DNA of 64,000 bases from Mucilaginibacter boryungensis (GTDB lineage: Bacteria > Bacteroidota > Bacteroidia > Sphingobacteriales > Sphingobacteriaceae), in the NCBI RefSeq assembly GCF_015221995.1, contig NZ_JADFFM010000001.1, positions 2,294,001 to 2,358,000 of the forward strand, given 5' to 3'. Below are positions 45,201-53,862 of this stretch, one piece after another; position 1 is the first letter of the stretch, and every line of letters begins with the position of its first letter. Both the position numbers and the translations under genes were made by a program. The notes beneath the pieces are model-generated. The model had not been told where the DNA came from, ran no database searches, and worked only from the letters and a program-made list of their open reading frames with translations.

Positions 45201-47498
45201 TTATGGTTTAAGGAGTTGATCCTGACCGGCAAATATGTTATATTCTTTTTGATAAACCATAATACTTATATCTCCGCCCGACAAATTCTTCACCCTCACT
45301 CCTTCTTTACTTACGGTAACTTTAATGGTGGTTCCCCTAAACCCAACATTGAATGAGAACGAATTCCATTTCTCAGGTAGGAACGGGTTGAACGACAATT
45401 TGCCATCGCGTACACGCATGCCACCAAAGCCCTCCACAACCGACATCCACGTGCCGGCCATTGAGGTGATGTGACAGCCGTCTTCCGTATCGTTGTTGTA
45501 ATCGTCCAAATCAAGGCGCGATGTGCGCAGGTAAAATTCATAAGCACGTTTTTCATCGCCCAGTTTGGCAGCTAAAATGGCGTGCACGCAAGGCGATAAT
45601 GACGATTCGTGCACCGTACGCGGCTCGTAATAATCAAAATTGCGGCGGATGGTATCTATGTCATACCTGTCTTCAAAAAAGTAGATGCCTTGTAACACGT
45701 CGGCCTGCTTAATATAGCATGAGCGCAATATCCTGTCCCAGCTCCATTTTTGATTGATGGGGCGCTGACTGGCTGACAAATCTTTTACAAGGATTTGTTC
45801 TTTATCGAGGTAACCGTCCTGTTGTAAAAATATCTGTTGCTTTTCATCGTACGGATAATACATCTTTGCGATAATATCCTTAAACCCGGCGCCTTCTTTA
45901 TCTGCATCAAAACTAATCTTTGCAACCAACGCATCATATTTGGTTTTATCGGTTGCTTTAACTTTATCGGCAACTTCCAGCGCATATTGCATACACCAAA
46001 CGGCTAAGGTGCTGGTGTACCAGTTGTTATTTACGTTGTTCTCGTATTCGTTCGGCCCGGTTACACCCAGCATTACATATTGCTGCTTATCGTCAGACCA
46101 GGTAACCCGCTGCGACCAAAAACGCGCGATAGCCAGCAATACTTCCAGTCCGTAGTCGGCCAGGTAAGCTTCGTCGCCTGTATAACGTACATAATTAAAA
46201 ATAGCAAAAGCGATAGCCCCGTTGCGGTGGATTTCCTCGAATGTAATTTCCCATTCGTTATGACATTCGGTACCATCCATGGTAACCATGGGGTATAAAG
46301 CCGCGCCATTATCAAAGCCCAAAAGTTTAGCGTTCTCAATAGCCTTACCCAATTGCTTATAGCGATACAACAACAGGTTACGGGTAACACGCTGTTCGGC
46401 AGTTGAGAGGTAGAACGGCACACAATAGGCTTCGGTATCCCAATAAGTTGAACCGCCGTATTTTTCGCCGGTAAACCCTTTGGGGCCGATGTTCAGTCGA
46501 TCATCCTCTCCTGTATAGGTTTGGTTGAGCTGGAATATATTAAAGCGTATGGCCTGTTGCGCTGAAACATCGCCATCGATAATAATATCGTTGTGCTCCC
46601 ACTTTTTAGCCCAGGCCGCGACTTGTTCGGCCAGCATGGTGTCGAAACCTTTGGCTGCAACTTTATCCAGCATGGCGTAAGTTAAAGTGGATAGCTGTTC
46701 TGTGGGGTGATTTTGAGACGATAAGTTAGCCGCGTATTTATAAATGGTTACGGTTTGCCCGGCTTTCATCTGGGTCTTTACAACCGAAGCAATATATTTT
46801 TCTTTGATAATGGGTTCACTGCTTACTTCACCACCTACTATTTGAAATTTCATACCCGTAGCTACCTCAAACCCGGTTTTTTTAGTACGCATCTGCACGC
46901 AGCCGCCATCTTGCCGCGCCTCTTTGCTTACCTCATCCCAAAACTTTTCATCGTAATTGGAATCCTGATTTTTAACATCGCCATCTATTGATGGTGTAAT
47001 GGTGATTTCGCCATTGAAAGTAATTGATTTTACACTGTATTTAATAGCGCCGGTTTCATCATCGGCCATACTGCAAAAACGAATGGCTTCTACTTCTACC
47101 TGTTTACCCGAGGCCGTTTTGGCGGTAAAATTGCGTTTCAGATAGCCTTCTTTCATGTTCAGCTCGCGGCGAAAGATGGTTACTTCGCATTTAGCCAAGT
47201 CCAGTTGCTCGCCATCTAACTGAATATCAATTCCAACCCAATTAGCGGCATTCAGCACCTTGGCAAAATATTCAGGGTAGCCGTTCTTCCACCAGCCTAC
47301 GCGGGTTTTGTCCGGATAGTAAACACCGGCTACATAGTTGCCCTGCAGGGTTTCGCCACTATAGGCTTCCTCAAAGTTGGCCCGCTGACCCATACGACCG
47401 TTGCCCAGGCTAAAAATGCTCTCAGATATTTTATGTACATGCGGATCAAAGCCTTCTTCAATGATCTTCCACTCGTCAATTTTAATGTAGTCTTTCAT
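45201..47498 (-). CDS. GH65 family glycoside phosphorylase, probable maltose phosphorylase
   Basis: The 765-residue GH65 enzyme has an N-terminal beta-sandwich (about 10-270), an alpha/alpha barrel (about 310-680) and a C-terminal beta part. The catalytic Glu is in TGPNEY (Glu484), and YWDTEAYCVPFY and GTECHNEWEITFEEIHRN are family marks. Maltose phosphorylase splits maltose with phosphate into glucose and beta-glucose-1-phosphate. The nearby pgmB, which uses that product, supports phosphorolysis. Trehalose or kojibiose phosphorylase are close relatives and cannot be ruled out. No signal peptide is present. Confidence 0.9.
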   Translation of the reverse strand: MKDYIKIDEWKIIEEGFDPHVHKISESIFSLGNGRMGQRANFEEAYSGETLQGNYVAGVYYPDKTRVGWWKNGYPEYFAKVLNAANWVGIDIQLDGEQLDLAKCEVTIFRRELNMKEGYLKRNFTAKTASGKQVEVEAIRFCSMADDETGAIKYSVKSITFNGEITITPSIDGDVKNQDSNYDEKFWDEVSKEARQDGGCVQMRTKKTGFEVATGMKFQIVGGEVSSEPIIKEKYIASVVKTQMKAGQTVTIYKYAANLSSQNHPTEQLSTLTYAMLDKVAAKGFDTMLAEQVAAWAKKWEHNDIIIDGDVSAQQAIRFNIFQLNQTYTGEDDRLNIGPKGFTGEKYGGSTYWDTEAYCVPFYLSTAEQRVTRNLLLYRYKQLGKAIENAKLLGFDNGAALYPMVTMDGTECHNEWEITFEEIHRNGAIAFAIFNYVRYTGDEAYLADYGLEVLLAIARFWSQRVTWSDDKQQYVMLGVTGPNEYENNVNNNWYTSTLAVWCMQYALEVADKVKATDKTKYDALVAKISFDADKEGAGFKDIIAKMYYPYDEKQQIFLQQDGYLDKEQILVKDLSASQRPINQKWSWDRILRSCYIKQADVLQGIYFFEDRYDIDTIRRNFDYYEPRTVHESSLSPCVHAILAAKLGDEKRAYEFYLRTSRLDLDDYNNDTEDGCHITSMAGTWMSVVEGFGGMRVRDGKLSFNPFLPEKWNSFSFNVGFRGTTIKVTVSKEGVRVKNLSGGDISIMVYQKEYNIFAGQDQLLKP

Positions 47499-47512
47499 TT
47501 TATTCTATAACC

Positions 47513-47600
47513 GTCATTGCGAGGAGCGTAGCGACGTGGCAATCCCCGACATACAGAGCCACTTTGCGTATGGGATTGCCACGCTATCGCTCGCAATGAC
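47513..47600. repeat. Palindromic element B2 (GTCATTGCGAGGAGCG type)
   Basis: It opens GTCATTGCGAGGAGCGTAGC and closes CGCTCGCAATGAC; the inner GTGGCAATCCC pairs with GGGATTGCCAC. It is just 14 bases upstream of the GH65 start codon, inside the 5' leader, so it could affect translation or processing. Confidence 0.82.
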
Positions 47601-47721
47601 GCGTGGTTTATTAAATTTTTACAATTCGTTCACCGTAAAGATGCAAAGCATTTCAGGCTTTCAGAAGAGTTTAGTCGCATCGACTTTATTTTTTAAACTT
47701 TTTAACCCGACTTAAAACAAC

Positions 47722-47747
47722 AATAACCTGTTAAACAACAGGTTATT
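47722..47747 (-). terminator. Possible terminator downstream of pgmB
   Basis: AATAACCTGTT pairs perfectly with AACAGGTTATT around an AAAC loop, about 60 bases after the pgmB stop. The minus-strand tail is GTTGTTTT, richer in T than usual but not a clean run, so termination may be partial. Confidence 0.45.
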
Positions 47748-47805
47748 GAAAATATTACACGCTTGTTTTAAAGAAAAATTTAACACCAAATGACCAATAA
47801 TCAAA

Positions 47806-48456
47806 TTAAAGCTTGTTTAGCAAATCCAAATTCATCTCACTCAGCCCGCTTAAAACCATATCAGCCTGTTTCAAAACATCGGGCGAACCTATGCCTACGG
47901 CTTTCATGCCACCGGCTTTAGCGGCTTGCACGCCGGCAATGGCATCTTCAAACACCACGCAGTCGGCGGGTTGCACGCCTAATTCCTCAGCGCCTTTCAG
48001 GAATACTTCCGGGTCGGGTTTGGCGGCGCTTACTTTATTGCCGTCAACAATAGCGTCGAACAAACTGGTCATGCCAATTTTATCCAGTATCATCATCGAG
48101 TTTTTACTGGCCGAACCTAAAGCTGTTTTTATCCCGGCATCGCGGCAGGCTTGCACAAATTGTTTAGCGCCTGGCAAAATTTCATCGGGGCGCATATGGC
48201 TTATCATTTCCACATACCATTTGTTCTTTTGCGCGGCCAGTTGTTCTTTCTCGGCTTCGGTTTTAGTTACACCGCCCAACGCCAAAATAATCTCCAGCGA
48301 TCGCGTCCGGCTCACGCCTTTTAGCTGTTCGTTATCGTGTTCGGTAAAATCAAACCCAAGGCTGTTAGCCAGTTGCTTCCAGGCTTTATAGTGGTATACG
48401 GCAGTGTCAACTATAACACCGTCCAGGTCAAATATGCAGGCTTTTATATCGTTCAT
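47806..48456 (-). CDS. pgmB: Beta-phosphoglucomutase
   Basis: The 216-residue HAD phosphatase-fold mutase converts beta-glucose-1-phosphate to glucose-6-phosphate. The nucleophile Asp10 and acid/base Asp12 are in FDLDGV, the cap motif LKGVSRTRSLE matches beta-PGM, and GSASKNS, SAAKPDPEVF and FEDAIAG complete the HAD motifs. It is the natural partner of the GH65 phosphorylase 300 bases downstream. No signal peptide is present. A general HAD sugar phosphatase is much less likely given the cap motif. Confidence 0.94.
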   Translation of the reverse strand: MNDIKACIFDLDGVIVDTAVYHYKAWKQLANSLGFDFTEHDNEQLKGVSRTRSLEIILALGGVTKTEAEKEQLAAQKNKWYVEMISHMRPDEILPGAKQFVQACRDAGIKTALGSASKNSMMILDKIGMTSLFDAIVDGNKVSAAKPDPEVFLKGAEELGVQPADCVVFEDAIAGVQAAKAGGMKAVGIGSPDVLKQADMVLSGLSEMNLDLLNKL

Positions 48457-48483
48457 ATGAATGGGGCGAAAGTACGAACAAAA

Positions 48484-48819
48484 TCAATTCAACACCTCTT
48501 CAATACTCTCGTTTATACGATAAGTTGTCCCCTTATACTTTATCGCCGAGCCATGGCACAAAAACGTGGCAGTACTGTCGGCATAAATAACGTGCAGGGT
48601 GCAGTTTGTTTCAAAGTCTATCGGCTCTTTTTTATCGGTGTTCACCGCGTTGGCAATATGCCTTATTTTAATAGGATCGGTGTAATTCAGCGTGATGGAA
48701 TCGGCCTCATCGCGGTAACGTACTACCTTGATCATCCTTACTGCCGACCGGTTGATGAGCATATGGTGTTTACACCCAGCCAATGTGGCTAACAAAATAA
48801 GGAGAGCATAGCGTTTCAT
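48484..48819 (-). CDS. Small predicted lipoprotein of unknown function
   Basis: The 111-residue protein has a short signal with lipobox LAGC (Cys16), so it should be a lipid-anchored envelope protein. The mature part is a small mixed fold (KVVRYRDEADSITLNYTDPIKI...CTLHVIYADSTATFLCHGSAIKYKGTTYRI) that looks beta-rich. I do not recognise a family. It lies 27 bases upstream of pgmB on the same strand and is divergent from the penicillin-acylase gene. The gene is probably real because the lipobox is good and the frame is compact. Confidence 0.65.
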   Translation of the reverse strand: MKRYALLILLATLAGCKHHMLINRSAVRMIKVVRYRDEADSITLNYTDPIKIRHIANAVNTDKKEPIDFETNCTLHVIYADSTATFLCHGSAIKYKGTTYRINESIEEVLN

Positions 48820-48961
48820 AGTAAATAGATAAGATGTTTAAATTTAGGGAAGCTATTTGGCATTACCGTCATCATTTTATCATACCACGGTAACAGCGCT
48901 GTTATAATTTTAAGTTTTCAATAGCATTGTATAACTTGCTTACTTAAACTATTCGCAAAAA

Positions 48962-51394
48962 ATGAAGGTCGCAAAGGCTTTAATCTCGGTGTTTTTCACC
49001 ATTGTACTGATATTGGCAGTTGAAATAAAATGGGGCGATATCCCATCTATAGCCGTATTTCTGAACCCCGCTACCGGCTTCTGGCAAAATGCCGACAGCA
49101 AGCATATCATCAAGGAAAAAACTTTAAAACTGAAAGGCCTGAAGGGCAAAGTAACCATCCGGTATGATGAGAACATGGTACCCCATATTTTTGCCGAAAA
49201 CGAGCACGACCTTTACTATGCCCAGGGCTACGTCACCGCCAGCGACCGCCTATGGCAAATGGATATTCAAACCCGAAGTGCATCGGGCAGATTGTCGGAA
49301 ATTGTTGGGGCAAAAGCACTGGATATCGACCGTTACCATCGCCGTATGGGCATGGTGTACGGAGCCGAAAATTCGCTGAATGAAATGATGAAAGATCCAC
49401 GGGTGAGCGTGATGGTAAACGCCTATACCGAAGGCATTAACACCTACATACACCAGCTTTGGAAGCGCGATTACCCAATTGAATTTAAACTACTGGATTA
49501 CGAACCTGAAGACTGGAAGCCTATTAACTGCGCATTGCTGTTAAAGCTAATGTCGGAAACGTTGGCCGGTAGTACCGATGCCCCTGCCATGACGGCTGTA
49601 CTGAAAAAATTTGGCCCGACAGCTACTAACGATCTGTTTCCCGATTATCCCATGCGCGAAGACCCGATTATTCCTGCAGGTACTAAATGGAATTTTAAGG
49701 CTTTGCCCCTGCCTAAACCATCGGCTGATTTTTTAGCTTCAATGCTGGAACCTGTTAAACATAGGGAAAAAGTAGAAGGCCTTGGCAGTAATAACTGGGC
49801 AATTGCTGGCAGCAAAACCGCCAGTGGCTACCCTATCCTGGCTAACGACCCACACCTGAACCTTACTTTCCCGTCTATCTGGTATCAAATACAATTAACG
49901 GCACCAGGCATTAATACCATGGGCGTTTCCATCCCGGGGACACCGTGTGTAATTATTGGCTACAATAACCACATTGCCTGGGGCGAAACCAATGTGGCTA
50001 CCGATGTACTTGATTTTTACAATATTAAGTTTAAGGATAGCAGTCATAGCGAATACTGGTACAATAACAAATGGAACAAAACCACCAAACGTGTAGAAAC
50101 CATTAACGTATTACACAAATCGCCGGTAGTTGATACAGTAATTTATACGCACCATGGACCGGTAGTTTATGAGAATGCGGGCGTTAGGCCAAAATCGCGG
50201 GCGGATATCCCGGTGAGCGCGGCTGCCCGCTGGATAGCGCATGATAAATCACAGGATATATTGGCCTTTTACCTGCTCAACCGTGCTAAGAACTATGACG
50301 ATTACCGGGAAGCTTTAAGTTATTATACGGCCCCGGCACAAAATTTTATTTTCGCTTCTGCGGATAAGGATATTGCTATTACCGTAAACGGAAAGTTCCC
50401 ATTGAAATATAAAGACCAGGGCAAATACATTTTAGATGGCAGCGACCCGGCTAATGACTGGCAGGGTTGGATCCCCACTGACCAAAATCCTACCGCTAAG
50501 AATCCTGAACGCGGGTATTTAAGTTCGGCCAATCAATCATCGACCGACCAAACCTATCCTTATTATCTGAACTGGAGCTTTGCACCTTACGAGCGCGCCA
50601 AACGCATTAATGACCGGCTGGCTGCCATGAAGAACGCCACTATAGATAGTATGCGCGTTTTGCAAACCGATACTTACAGCATACGTTCACAGGATGTTTT
50701 GCCGGCATTACTAAGCTATATTGACCCTACTAAACTGGACGAAACACAGCAACAAGTTTTGGAAATAGTAAAAAAATGGAATAAACGTTTTGATGCCAAC
50801 GAGCAGGGCGCAACCATTGTTAATACCTGGTGGCTGAAGTTTTACGGCATGGTGTGGAATAATAAGTTTGGCAAGGATGAGGAACTGATGAAGCCATCAC
50901 ACGATAGGACGATAAAGTTGCTACTGAAAGAGCCGCAATCTAAATGGTTCGATAATCCTAAAACCCCAATTATAGAAACCTGTGCGGATATTGTAAACCG
51001 ATCGTTCAGCGCTGCTATTGATGAGCTGACAAAAAAATATGGCAAACCGGGTCCAGCATGGGCATGGGGGCGTGTAAAGTCAACTCACATCAATCACCTG
51101 GCTAATCTTGATGGATTTGGCGCGGGTAAGTTTGTGGCAGGTGGTGCCGGTTCGGTAGTAAATGCCCTGCACGATGGGCACGGCCCGTCATGGCGCATGG
51201 TGGTGCAAATGGGGCCCAAAGTGCAAGGCTACGGTATATTCCCCGGTGGCGAATCGGGCAATCCTGGCAGTTTATATTATGATGATATGCTTAAAACCTG
51301 GCAGGCCGGTCAGTTGAAGCCATTGCTTTTCCTGCAATCTGTCAATGAACAGTCACCACGTATCAAATCAACAATCACCTTAATTAGTAAATAA
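48962..51394 (+). CDS. Penicillin acylase family Ntn-hydrolase
   Basis: The 810-residue precursor has a signal or membrane segment (about 4-22). The alpha part includes GKVTIRYDENMVPHIFAENEHDLYYAQGYV and ends before the nucleophile Ser276 in GLGSNNWAIAGSKTASG, where the proenzyme should cut itself. The beta chain holds ILANDPHL, INTMGVSIPGTPCVIIGYNNHIAWGETN and the Asn-containing oxyanion region. Family members hydrolyse side-chain amides: beta-lactams, N-acyl-homoserine lactones or cyclic peptides. The substrate here is unknown; quorum quenching is only one option. The small membrane gene begins one base after its stop. Confidence 0.92.
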   Translation: MKVAKALISVFFTIVLILAVEIKWGDIPSIAVFLNPATGFWQNADSKHIIKEKTLKLKGLKGKVTIRYDENMVPHIFAENEHDLYYAQGYVTASDRLWQMDIQTRSASGRLSEIVGAKALDIDRYHRRMGMVYGAENSLNEMMKDPRVSVMVNAYTEGINTYIHQLWKRDYPIEFKLLDYEPEDWKPINCALLLKLMSETLAGSTDAPAMTAVLKKFGPTATNDLFPDYPMREDPIIPAGTKWNFKALPLPKPSADFLASMLEPVKHREKVEGLGSNNWAIAGSKTASGYPILANDPHLNLTFPSIWYQIQLTAPGINTMGVSIPGTPCVIIGYNNHIAWGETNVATDVLDFYNIKFKDSSHSEYWYNNKWNKTTKRVETINVLHKSPVVDTVIYTHHGPVVYENAGVRPKSRADIPVSAAARWIAHDKSQDILAFYLLNRAKNYDDYREALSYYTAPAQNFIFASADKDIAITVNGKFPLKYKDQGKYILDGSDPANDWQGWIPTDQNPTAKNPERGYLSSANQSSTDQTYPYYLNWSFAPYERAKRINDRLAAMKNATIDSMRVLQTDTYSIRSQDVLPALLSYIDPTKLDETQQQVLEIVKKWNKRFDANEQGATIVNTWWLKFYGMVWNNKFGKDEELMKPSHDRTIKLLLKEPQSKWFDNPKTPIIETCADIVNRSFSAAIDELTKKYGKPGPAWAWGRVKSTHINHLANLDGFGAGKFVAGGAGSVVNALHDGHGPSWRMVVQMGPKVQGYGIFPGGESGNPGSLYYDDMLKTWQAGQLKPLLFLQSVNEQSPRIKSTITLISK

Positions 51395-51395
51395 C

Positions 51396-51731
51396 ATGTT
51401 ATTCCTTATTATACTTATCCTATCATTAACTGCCGGATTTATAACCCCGTGGTGGGCGGCGGCAATTATTGCTTTTGTAGCAGCATTGTATGCAGGTAAA
51501 GAACCAGGGCGGGCGTTTCTGTCGGGTTTCTTCGCGGTATTTATTGTTTGGGTGGTGCTGGCATTGTTTAAAAGCGTCCCCAATAACCACGTGCTGGCCA
51601 GTCGCGTAGCAGTGCTTTTCCATTTACCAGGCTGGCCCGTGCTACTTATTTTAACAGCCTTGATTGGTGGTTTGGTCGGCGGTATGTGCGCTATGTCCGG
51701 AGTGTATGTGAAGCGGGTGTTTGAGAAGTAA
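51396..51731 (+). CDS. Small integral membrane protein of unknown function
   Basis: The 111-residue protein is almost entirely hydrophobic, with about four membrane helices (1-15, 20-38, 45-63 and 77-97) and GG/GGMCAMSG near the end. I do not recognise a family. The start is one base past the stop of the acylase gene, so both are cotranscribed and probably coupled. No functional motif is visible. Confidence 0.65.
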   Translation: MLFLIILILSLTAGFITPWWAAAIIAFVAALYAGKEPGRAFLSGFFAVFIVWVVLALFKSVPNNHVLASRVAVLFHLPGWPVLLILTALIGGLVGGMCAMSGVYVKRVFEK

Positions 51732-51750
51732 GAGTAAGCTGTAAAAGCCT

Positions 51751-51839
51751 GTCATTTCGAACGAGGAACAAGGAGAAATCTTATACATGCAATAAGTACC
51801 ATCACCCGTATAAGATTTCTCCCTACGGTTCGAAATGAC
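51751..51839. repeat. Palindromic element A3 (GTCATTTCGAACGA type)
   Basis: It opens GTCATTTCGAACGAGGAACA and closes GGTTCGAAATGAC; inner GAGAAATCTTATAC pairs with GTATAAGATTTCTC. It sits between convergent genes and may serve as a shared 3' end structure. Confidence 0.82.
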
Positions 51840-51866
51840 ATGATGACTTAAGAGAGAGGTATCAAG

Positions 51867-52589
51867 CTACAGCGTAGCTGCATCCCTTTTCACGGTATGT
51901 ATATCAGGATTTTGATAGTCGTTCTCTATTAAACCATCGCGCATGCGGACGATGCGATGGGCGTGCTGGGCAATATCTTCTTCGTGCGTTACCAGGATGA
52001 TGGTGTTGCCTTTAGCGTGGATATCCTCCATCAGGCCCATAATTTCAATGGATGTTTTGGTATCTAAGTTACCTGTAGGCTCATCGGCCAGGATAATAGA
52101 TGGGTTGTTTATTAAAGCACGTGCCACAGCCACACGCTGGCGCTGACCACCCGAAAGTTCGTTAGGTTTGTGATCCATACGGTTACCCAAACCCACATTC
52201 TTTAAAGCATTTTCAGCACGGTTTTGCCTGTCGGCCTTGCTGGTCCCTGAATATATTAATGGCAATGCCACATTATCTAAAGCGGTATTGCGCGGAAGCA
52301 GGTTAAAGGTTTGGAAAACGAAGCCAATCTCTGAATTACGCACTTCGGCCAATTGGTTGTCACTCATGTGGCTAACGTCGATACCATTTAGTATGTACGA
52401 ACCCTTAGTTGGTGTGTCCAGGCACCCCAAAATATTCATTAGGGTTGATTTACCTGAGCCCGATGGACCCATCAGCGCCACAAATTCACCTTTATTGATA
52501 GTTAATGAAACAGATTTCAGCGCGTGAATTACTTCCGCCCCGATCACATATTTACGCCCGATATCTTTAATGGTAATTAATGGCTCCAT
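51867..52589 (-). CDS. ABC transporter ATP-binding protein, LolD/MacB type
   Basis: The 240-residue ATPase has Walker [10 protein letters not shown] (about 41-49), Q-loop FQTFNL, signature LSGGQRQR, Walker [10 protein letters not shown] and the switch His in VTHEED. The [10 protein letters not shown] segment and the overall pattern place it with the lipoprotein-release and macrolide-export (LolD/MacB/FtsE) group. No permease gene is adjacent, so the partner must be elsewhere. It is downstream of gatC with a 142-base gap that contains a dense inverted repeat. Confidence 0.92.
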   Translation of the reverse strand: MEPLITIKDIGRKYVIGAEVIHALKSVSLTINKGEFVALMGPSGSGKSTLMNILGCLDTPTKGSYILNGIDVSHMSDNQLAEVRNSEIGFVFQTFNLLPRNTALDNVALPLIYSGTSKADRQNRAENALKNVGLGNRMDHKPNELSGGQRQRVAVARALINNPSIILADEPTGNLDTKTSIEIMGLMEDIHAKGNTIILVTHEEDIAQHAHRIVRMRDGLIENDYQNPDIHTVKRDAATL

Positions 52590-52638
52590 GCAGTTTTTGT
52601 TGCTTTGACAGTGGTAAGGTATGAAATGTTACAGCGAA

Positions 52639-52733
52639 ATGAAATAAATGTGCAAATGTGCGTATCTGCAGATGTGCAAATTGTAGAAAGATGGATTCAT
52701 TTGCACATACACACATTTGCATATCTGCACATT
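52639..52733. repeat. TTTGCACAT-rich imperfect inverted repeat
   Basis: The bases between gatC and the ABC gene repeat short motifs such as GTGCAAATGTGC and GATGTGCAAAT on the left and ATTTGCACAT and ATCTGCACATT on the right. The two 35-base halves can pair over most of their length. It is probably a structured spacer or expanding repeat. Confidence 0.6.
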
Positions 52734-53019
52734 AACCTATCACCTTTGCTACATGGAAGAAGCTATCATCCTTCTCAGGGGCGTTTAACAGGGCTTCTTC
52801 GTGGGTTATCTCCTGTTTCACTATGTCCTCACGTTGCACGTTTACGTCGGCATTCATATACACCAAAGGCTCCACGGCCGATGTATCCACTTCGTTCAAC
52901 TTGTCCATAAAATCAAGGATACGGTTCATATCCTGTATAGTTTCGGTTTTCTCATCGGCCGATAGTTCCAGCCTCGCCAAATGGGCTATTTTATCAACGG
53001 TATCCTGATCTATCTTCAT
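52732..53019 (-). CDS. gatC: Aspartyl/glutamyl-tRNA amidotransferase subunit C
   Basis: The 95-residue GatC has the usual opening MKIDQDTVDKIAHLARLELS, the ILDFMDKLNEVDTS middle, and the final FFHVAKVIG. GatC holds the GatA and GatB subunits together for making Gln-tRNA or Asn-tRNA. gatA and gatB are not in the window. It overlaps the end of the acyltransferase gene by four bases, so it is coupled to it. Separate location of gatC from gatAB is common in Bacteroidota. Confidence 0.95.
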   Translation of the reverse strand: MKIDQDTVDKIAHLARLELSADEKTETIQDMNRILDFMDKLNEVDTSAVEPLVYMNADVNVQREDIVKQEITHEEALLNAPEKDDSFFHVAKVIG

Positions 53020-53750
53020 GCAGACTCAAATTTTTCTTTTATCAAACCATATACCTGGTCTTTCAGCGCTTCGGCATCATCCATGGTTAAATGCGCCGTT
53101 TCAATAGGCTTATGCACATACACATCACATATCCCCGGTCGACTGCCATATTTGGCGCCATCGTCCCAAAGAACCTTCCAGGTATTCAGCGAAGTTACAG
53201 GAATGATCGGAATTTTCAACTCAATGGCCAATCTAAATGCGCCGCTTTTAAATTCATTAATTGTGGGTGGATAAGTATCGGCTATGCCACCTTCCGGGAA
53301 AAGGATCATGTTTGTACCGTGCTCCAGGCGTTCCCCTGCTTTTTTAAAAGCTTTGAATGATGATATTTTACTATCGCGATTAACCGGTAAGTCGACCGTA
53401 CGGAAATAAATACCAGTAAACATACCTTCCAATAAATCCTCTTTCCCCATAAAGCAGCAATTGGTGTGGCCCAATAATATGCTCATGGCTGAAATATCCA
53501 GGTTTGAAGCATGATTAGGGCATATGAGGTAAGTACGGTTCCAATCAATAGGCGCTTCAAATTGAAAACGATAAAATATTCCGACCACTGCCGAACTTAA
53601 AAACGCCCACCATTTGCGCAGCCATATCATACCATAATAGCGGCTGGGCTTCAGCGAAAAGTATTTTAATGGCGGCCAAAACAGGAAGAAAAACAAACCC
53701 AGGCTCGCTACCAACAATATATGGTGCAGTTTACGCAGCGCTTTCGACAT
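53016..53750 (-). CDS. plsC: 1-acyl-sn-glycerol-3-phosphate acyltransferase family protein
   Basis: The 244-residue membrane acyltransferase has the catalytic NHASNLD motif (acyltransferase block HxxxxD), the phosphate-binding FPEGGIAD block, and the IPVTSLNTW block near the C-terminus. A hydrophobic helix (about 11-30) anchors it. It adds the second acyl chain to make phosphatidic acid. Specificity could also include lyso-ornithine or other lysolipids, because such families are broad. It starts the gatC transcript. Confidence 0.88.
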   Translation of the reverse strand: MSKALRKLHHILLVASLGLFFFLFWPPLKYFSLKPSRYYGMIWLRKWWAFLSSAVVGIFYRFQFEAPIDWNRTYLICPNHASNLDISAMSILLGHTNCCFMGKEDLLEGMFTGIYFRTVDLPVNRDSKISSFKAFKKAGERLEHGTNMILFPEGGIADTYPPTINEFKSGAFRLAIELKIPIIPVTSLNTWKVLWDDGAKYGSRPGICDVYVHKPIETAHLTMDDAEALKDQVYGLIKEKFESA

Positions 53751-53847
53751 AGATCATCAATGATTACAATGCCTCCTATTAACGTAAAAATGCACGCTTC
53801 CCTGTTTTAATATCATTTTCATCGTTACCAAAAATATAAAAATTCCT

Positions 53848-53855
53848 TACTTTCG
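53848..53855 (+). promoter_or_regulatory. Putative -7 promoter box of trpS
   Basis: TACTTTCG is one base off TAnnTTTG and ends seven bases before the trpS ATG. If used, transcription would begin at or next to the start codon, giving a leaderless mRNA. Confidence 0.35.
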
Positions 53856-53862
53856 CCACATT

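Larger units (their letters stand above)
47499..47805. other. Gap between pgmB and GH65 with palindrome B2 and a perfect hairpin
   Basis: The 307-base gap holds element B2 near the GH65 start and an 11-bp perfect hairpin (47722-47747) nearer to pgmB. No coding frame is credible. The GH65 promoter may lie here, but no clear box was seen. Confidence 0.6.

Noticed and set aside
47813..48391. 192-codon frame antisense to pgmB
   Set aside because: It is a codon-bias shadow; pgmB has all HAD motifs on the other strand.
48337..48792. 151-codon plus-strand frame over pgmB and the lipoprotein gene
   Set aside because: The opposite-strand genes have clear motifs (FDLDGV, lipobox LAGC); this frame has none.
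48962..51394. Beta-lactam resistance or dedicated quorum-quenching enzyme
   Set aside because: Only the Ntn-hydrolase family is visible; the substrate cannot be read from the sequence.
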